64,000 bases of DNA from Peromyscus leucopus (lineage: Eukaryota; Chordata; Mammalia; Rodentia; Cricetidae), in NCBI RefSeq assembly GCF_004664715.2, contig NC_051064.1, positions 111,428,240-111,492,239 on the forward strand, given 5' to 3'. Of this stretch, positions 63,066 to 64,000 are shown one piece after another (the stretch's first letter is position 1; every line of letters starts with the position of its first letter). The translations under genes and the position numbers were made by a program. The notes beneath the pieces are model-generated. The model saw only the letters and a list, made by a program, of their open reading frames with translations, was not told the DNA's origin and made no database searches.

Positions 63066-63639
63066 TGAGCTTCCATATTAAACCTAGAAACTCCACTCAG
63101 ACGGCCAGTATCAACGAACTCAGCCTGATCTAGTTTCCTGTTCCTTCCATCATTATCCCACACCCTTAAAAACCATTCCCACACTGGTCCCCCAGACTTC
63201 TGCTTGAATGAATTAGCAAACCTAGTTAGCTCTTTAGTAGTGTAGTGTACTTCCTCAGGGACTATACTTTCTACCTCCTCCCGAGGAGCCTGCCTAGCCT
63301 AGTGTGGTTATAGGTCTAGAGGCAAACTATTGGTGGGCCCTGAGAAATGTCAGGAGTGTTTTGCCTGGCGTCTCCTTCAGGATAAATCCACTGCTAGATT
63401 GGCAGACAATGAAGGGTTAAGTTCCTCAGTCAAAGGTGGGAAAGGTAATATTTCAGGGCATGAGAGTATATCTTCTGCTGAGGGTGGAAAGGCTACTTCC
63501 TCAGCTGAGATAAACTCTTGAAAATCTGTGGGTTCAAAGTTCTCAGCCTCAATAGGATCCTTCCCAGATTACAGGATCCCATTCTTTACCAATTAATGCC
63601 TTTACTTGGTTATCAAGTTGATAATGAAGGCTATCCATC
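63066..63639 (-). pseudogene. ERVL gag (capsid-like) remnant
   Basis: Minus strand contains KELTRFANSFKQKSGGPVW followed by EWFLRVWDNDG, resembling ERVL Gag, with stops upstream (for instance in the 63380-63560 stretch). Function: structural core protein in the ancestral element. Truncated at 63640. Confidence 0.6.
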
Positions 63640-64000
63640 TGTCGTAGTTAGAGTTTCCATTGTTGTGAAGAGACACCATGACCACGGCATCTCTTATAAA
63701 GGAAAATATTTAATTGGGTGGCTTATAGTTCAGAAGTTCAGTCCATTATCATCATGGTGGGACATGGGAGCATGCAGGCGGACATGGTGCTGGAGAGTTG
63801 GCTGAGAGTCCTACATCTTGATATGCAGGAAACAGGAAGTGAACTGAACTACTCGGCGTGGCTTGAGCATATATGAGCCTCAGAGCCTGCTTTCACAGTA
63901 ACATACTTCCTCCAACAAGGCCACACCTCCTCCAATAAAGCCACACCTCCCAATAGTGCCACTCTCTATGAGCTTATGGGGGCCACTAACATTCAAACTA
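63640..64000 (-). mobile_element. ERVL LTR (RMER15-like), antisense, truncated by the window end
   Basis: Begins tgtcgtagttagagtttcc and follows the same layout as the solo LTR at 31827-32177 (agagacaccatgaccacgg; cctccaacaaggccacacc; attcaaacta). It differs from the 3' LTR at 57592, so it is an insertion into gag rather than the partner 5' LTR. Confidence 0.7.

Larger units (their letters stand above)
58224..63639 (-). mobile_element. Defective ERVL (class III) internal region, antisense
   Basis: Read on the minus strand from 63639 to 58224 it gives gag, protease, reverse transcriptase, RNase H, integrase and dUTPase remnants in that order. dUTPase after integrase is the hallmark of the ERVL group. 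No env-like frame was found, as usual for ERVL. Stops and frameshifts break every domain, and two insertions (ERVK-type LTR, B1) interrupt it. The gag end is cut by another LTR at 63640, so the 5' LTR is not seen. Not capable of expression as a provirus. Confidence 0.85.

Noticed and set aside
63640..64000. 5' LTR of the ERVL provirus
   Set aside because: Its sequence belongs to a different LTR type from the 3' LTR at 57592-58223; better read as a separate insertion into gag.

Overview
The window is mammalian nuclear DNA from a rodent, most probably a cricetid (hamster, vole or deer-mouse group). It is packed with rodent SINEs (B1, proto-B1, B2/B3, B4, ID). Many B1 copies share a variant core (gcaaagctacacagagaaa after a 'ggaaaggcgc' block) that I associate with cricetid genomes. 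It also carries URR1-type hAT elements, ERVL and ERVK-type LTRs, ancient MIR/L2 and long microsatellites. No bacterial-type operon, CRISPR array, rRNA or genuine tRNA gene is visible.

Two protein-coding genes are supported, both on the minus strand, head to tail, in the order known from human 1p32. GPX7 (three coding exons, start codon at 53622, stop at 46060) encodes a complete 186-residue ER-resident glutathione peroxidase 7 with a signal peptide, the Cys/Gln/Trp active-site set and a C-terminal REEL. SHISAL2A (FAM159A; three coding exons, start at 29083, stop at 16527) encodes a complete 184-residue Shisa-like single-pass membrane protein. All splice junctions were placed by reading GT/AG sites and checking that phases rejoin. 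Both genes start in CpG-rich promoters. The neighbour expected beyond SHISAL2A (COA7, then ZYG11B) is not in the window.

Layout: 1-16.5 kb is intergenic, SINE-rich, with an ERVL LTR (6.3-6.9 kb), an orphan CpG-rich patch (about 9 kb), a G-quadruplex-prone run (11.7 kb) and a 740-bp GT/GGTGTG array (15.2-15.9 kb). 16.5-29.1 kb is SHISAL2A. 29.1-45.6 kb is intergenic, with a solo ERVL LTR bounded by a 5-bp target duplication (31.8-32.2 kb), dense nested SINEs (34-38 kb) and an L2 remnant (about 40 kb). 45.6-53.6 kb is GPX7; its intron 1 holds a diverged second copy of the intron 2/exon 3 boundary (48.6 kb). 53.8-57.6 kb is intergenic. 57.6-64 kb is a defective antisense ERVL provirus: 3' LTR, dUTPase, integrase, RNase H, reverse transcriptase, protease and gag remnants. 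It is interrupted by an ERVK-type solo LTR with a 6-bp target duplication, by SINEs, and by a further ERVL LTR running off the window end.

I found no evidence for an undescribed multi-gene system. The most unusual items are the intragenic exon-3 duplication in GPX7, the nearly absent 3'UTR of SHISAL2A, the layered GT array, the dead but domain-complete ERVL pol, and an LTR family carrying B1-derived modules. Repeat family names are given from memory of consensus sequences and were not searched.
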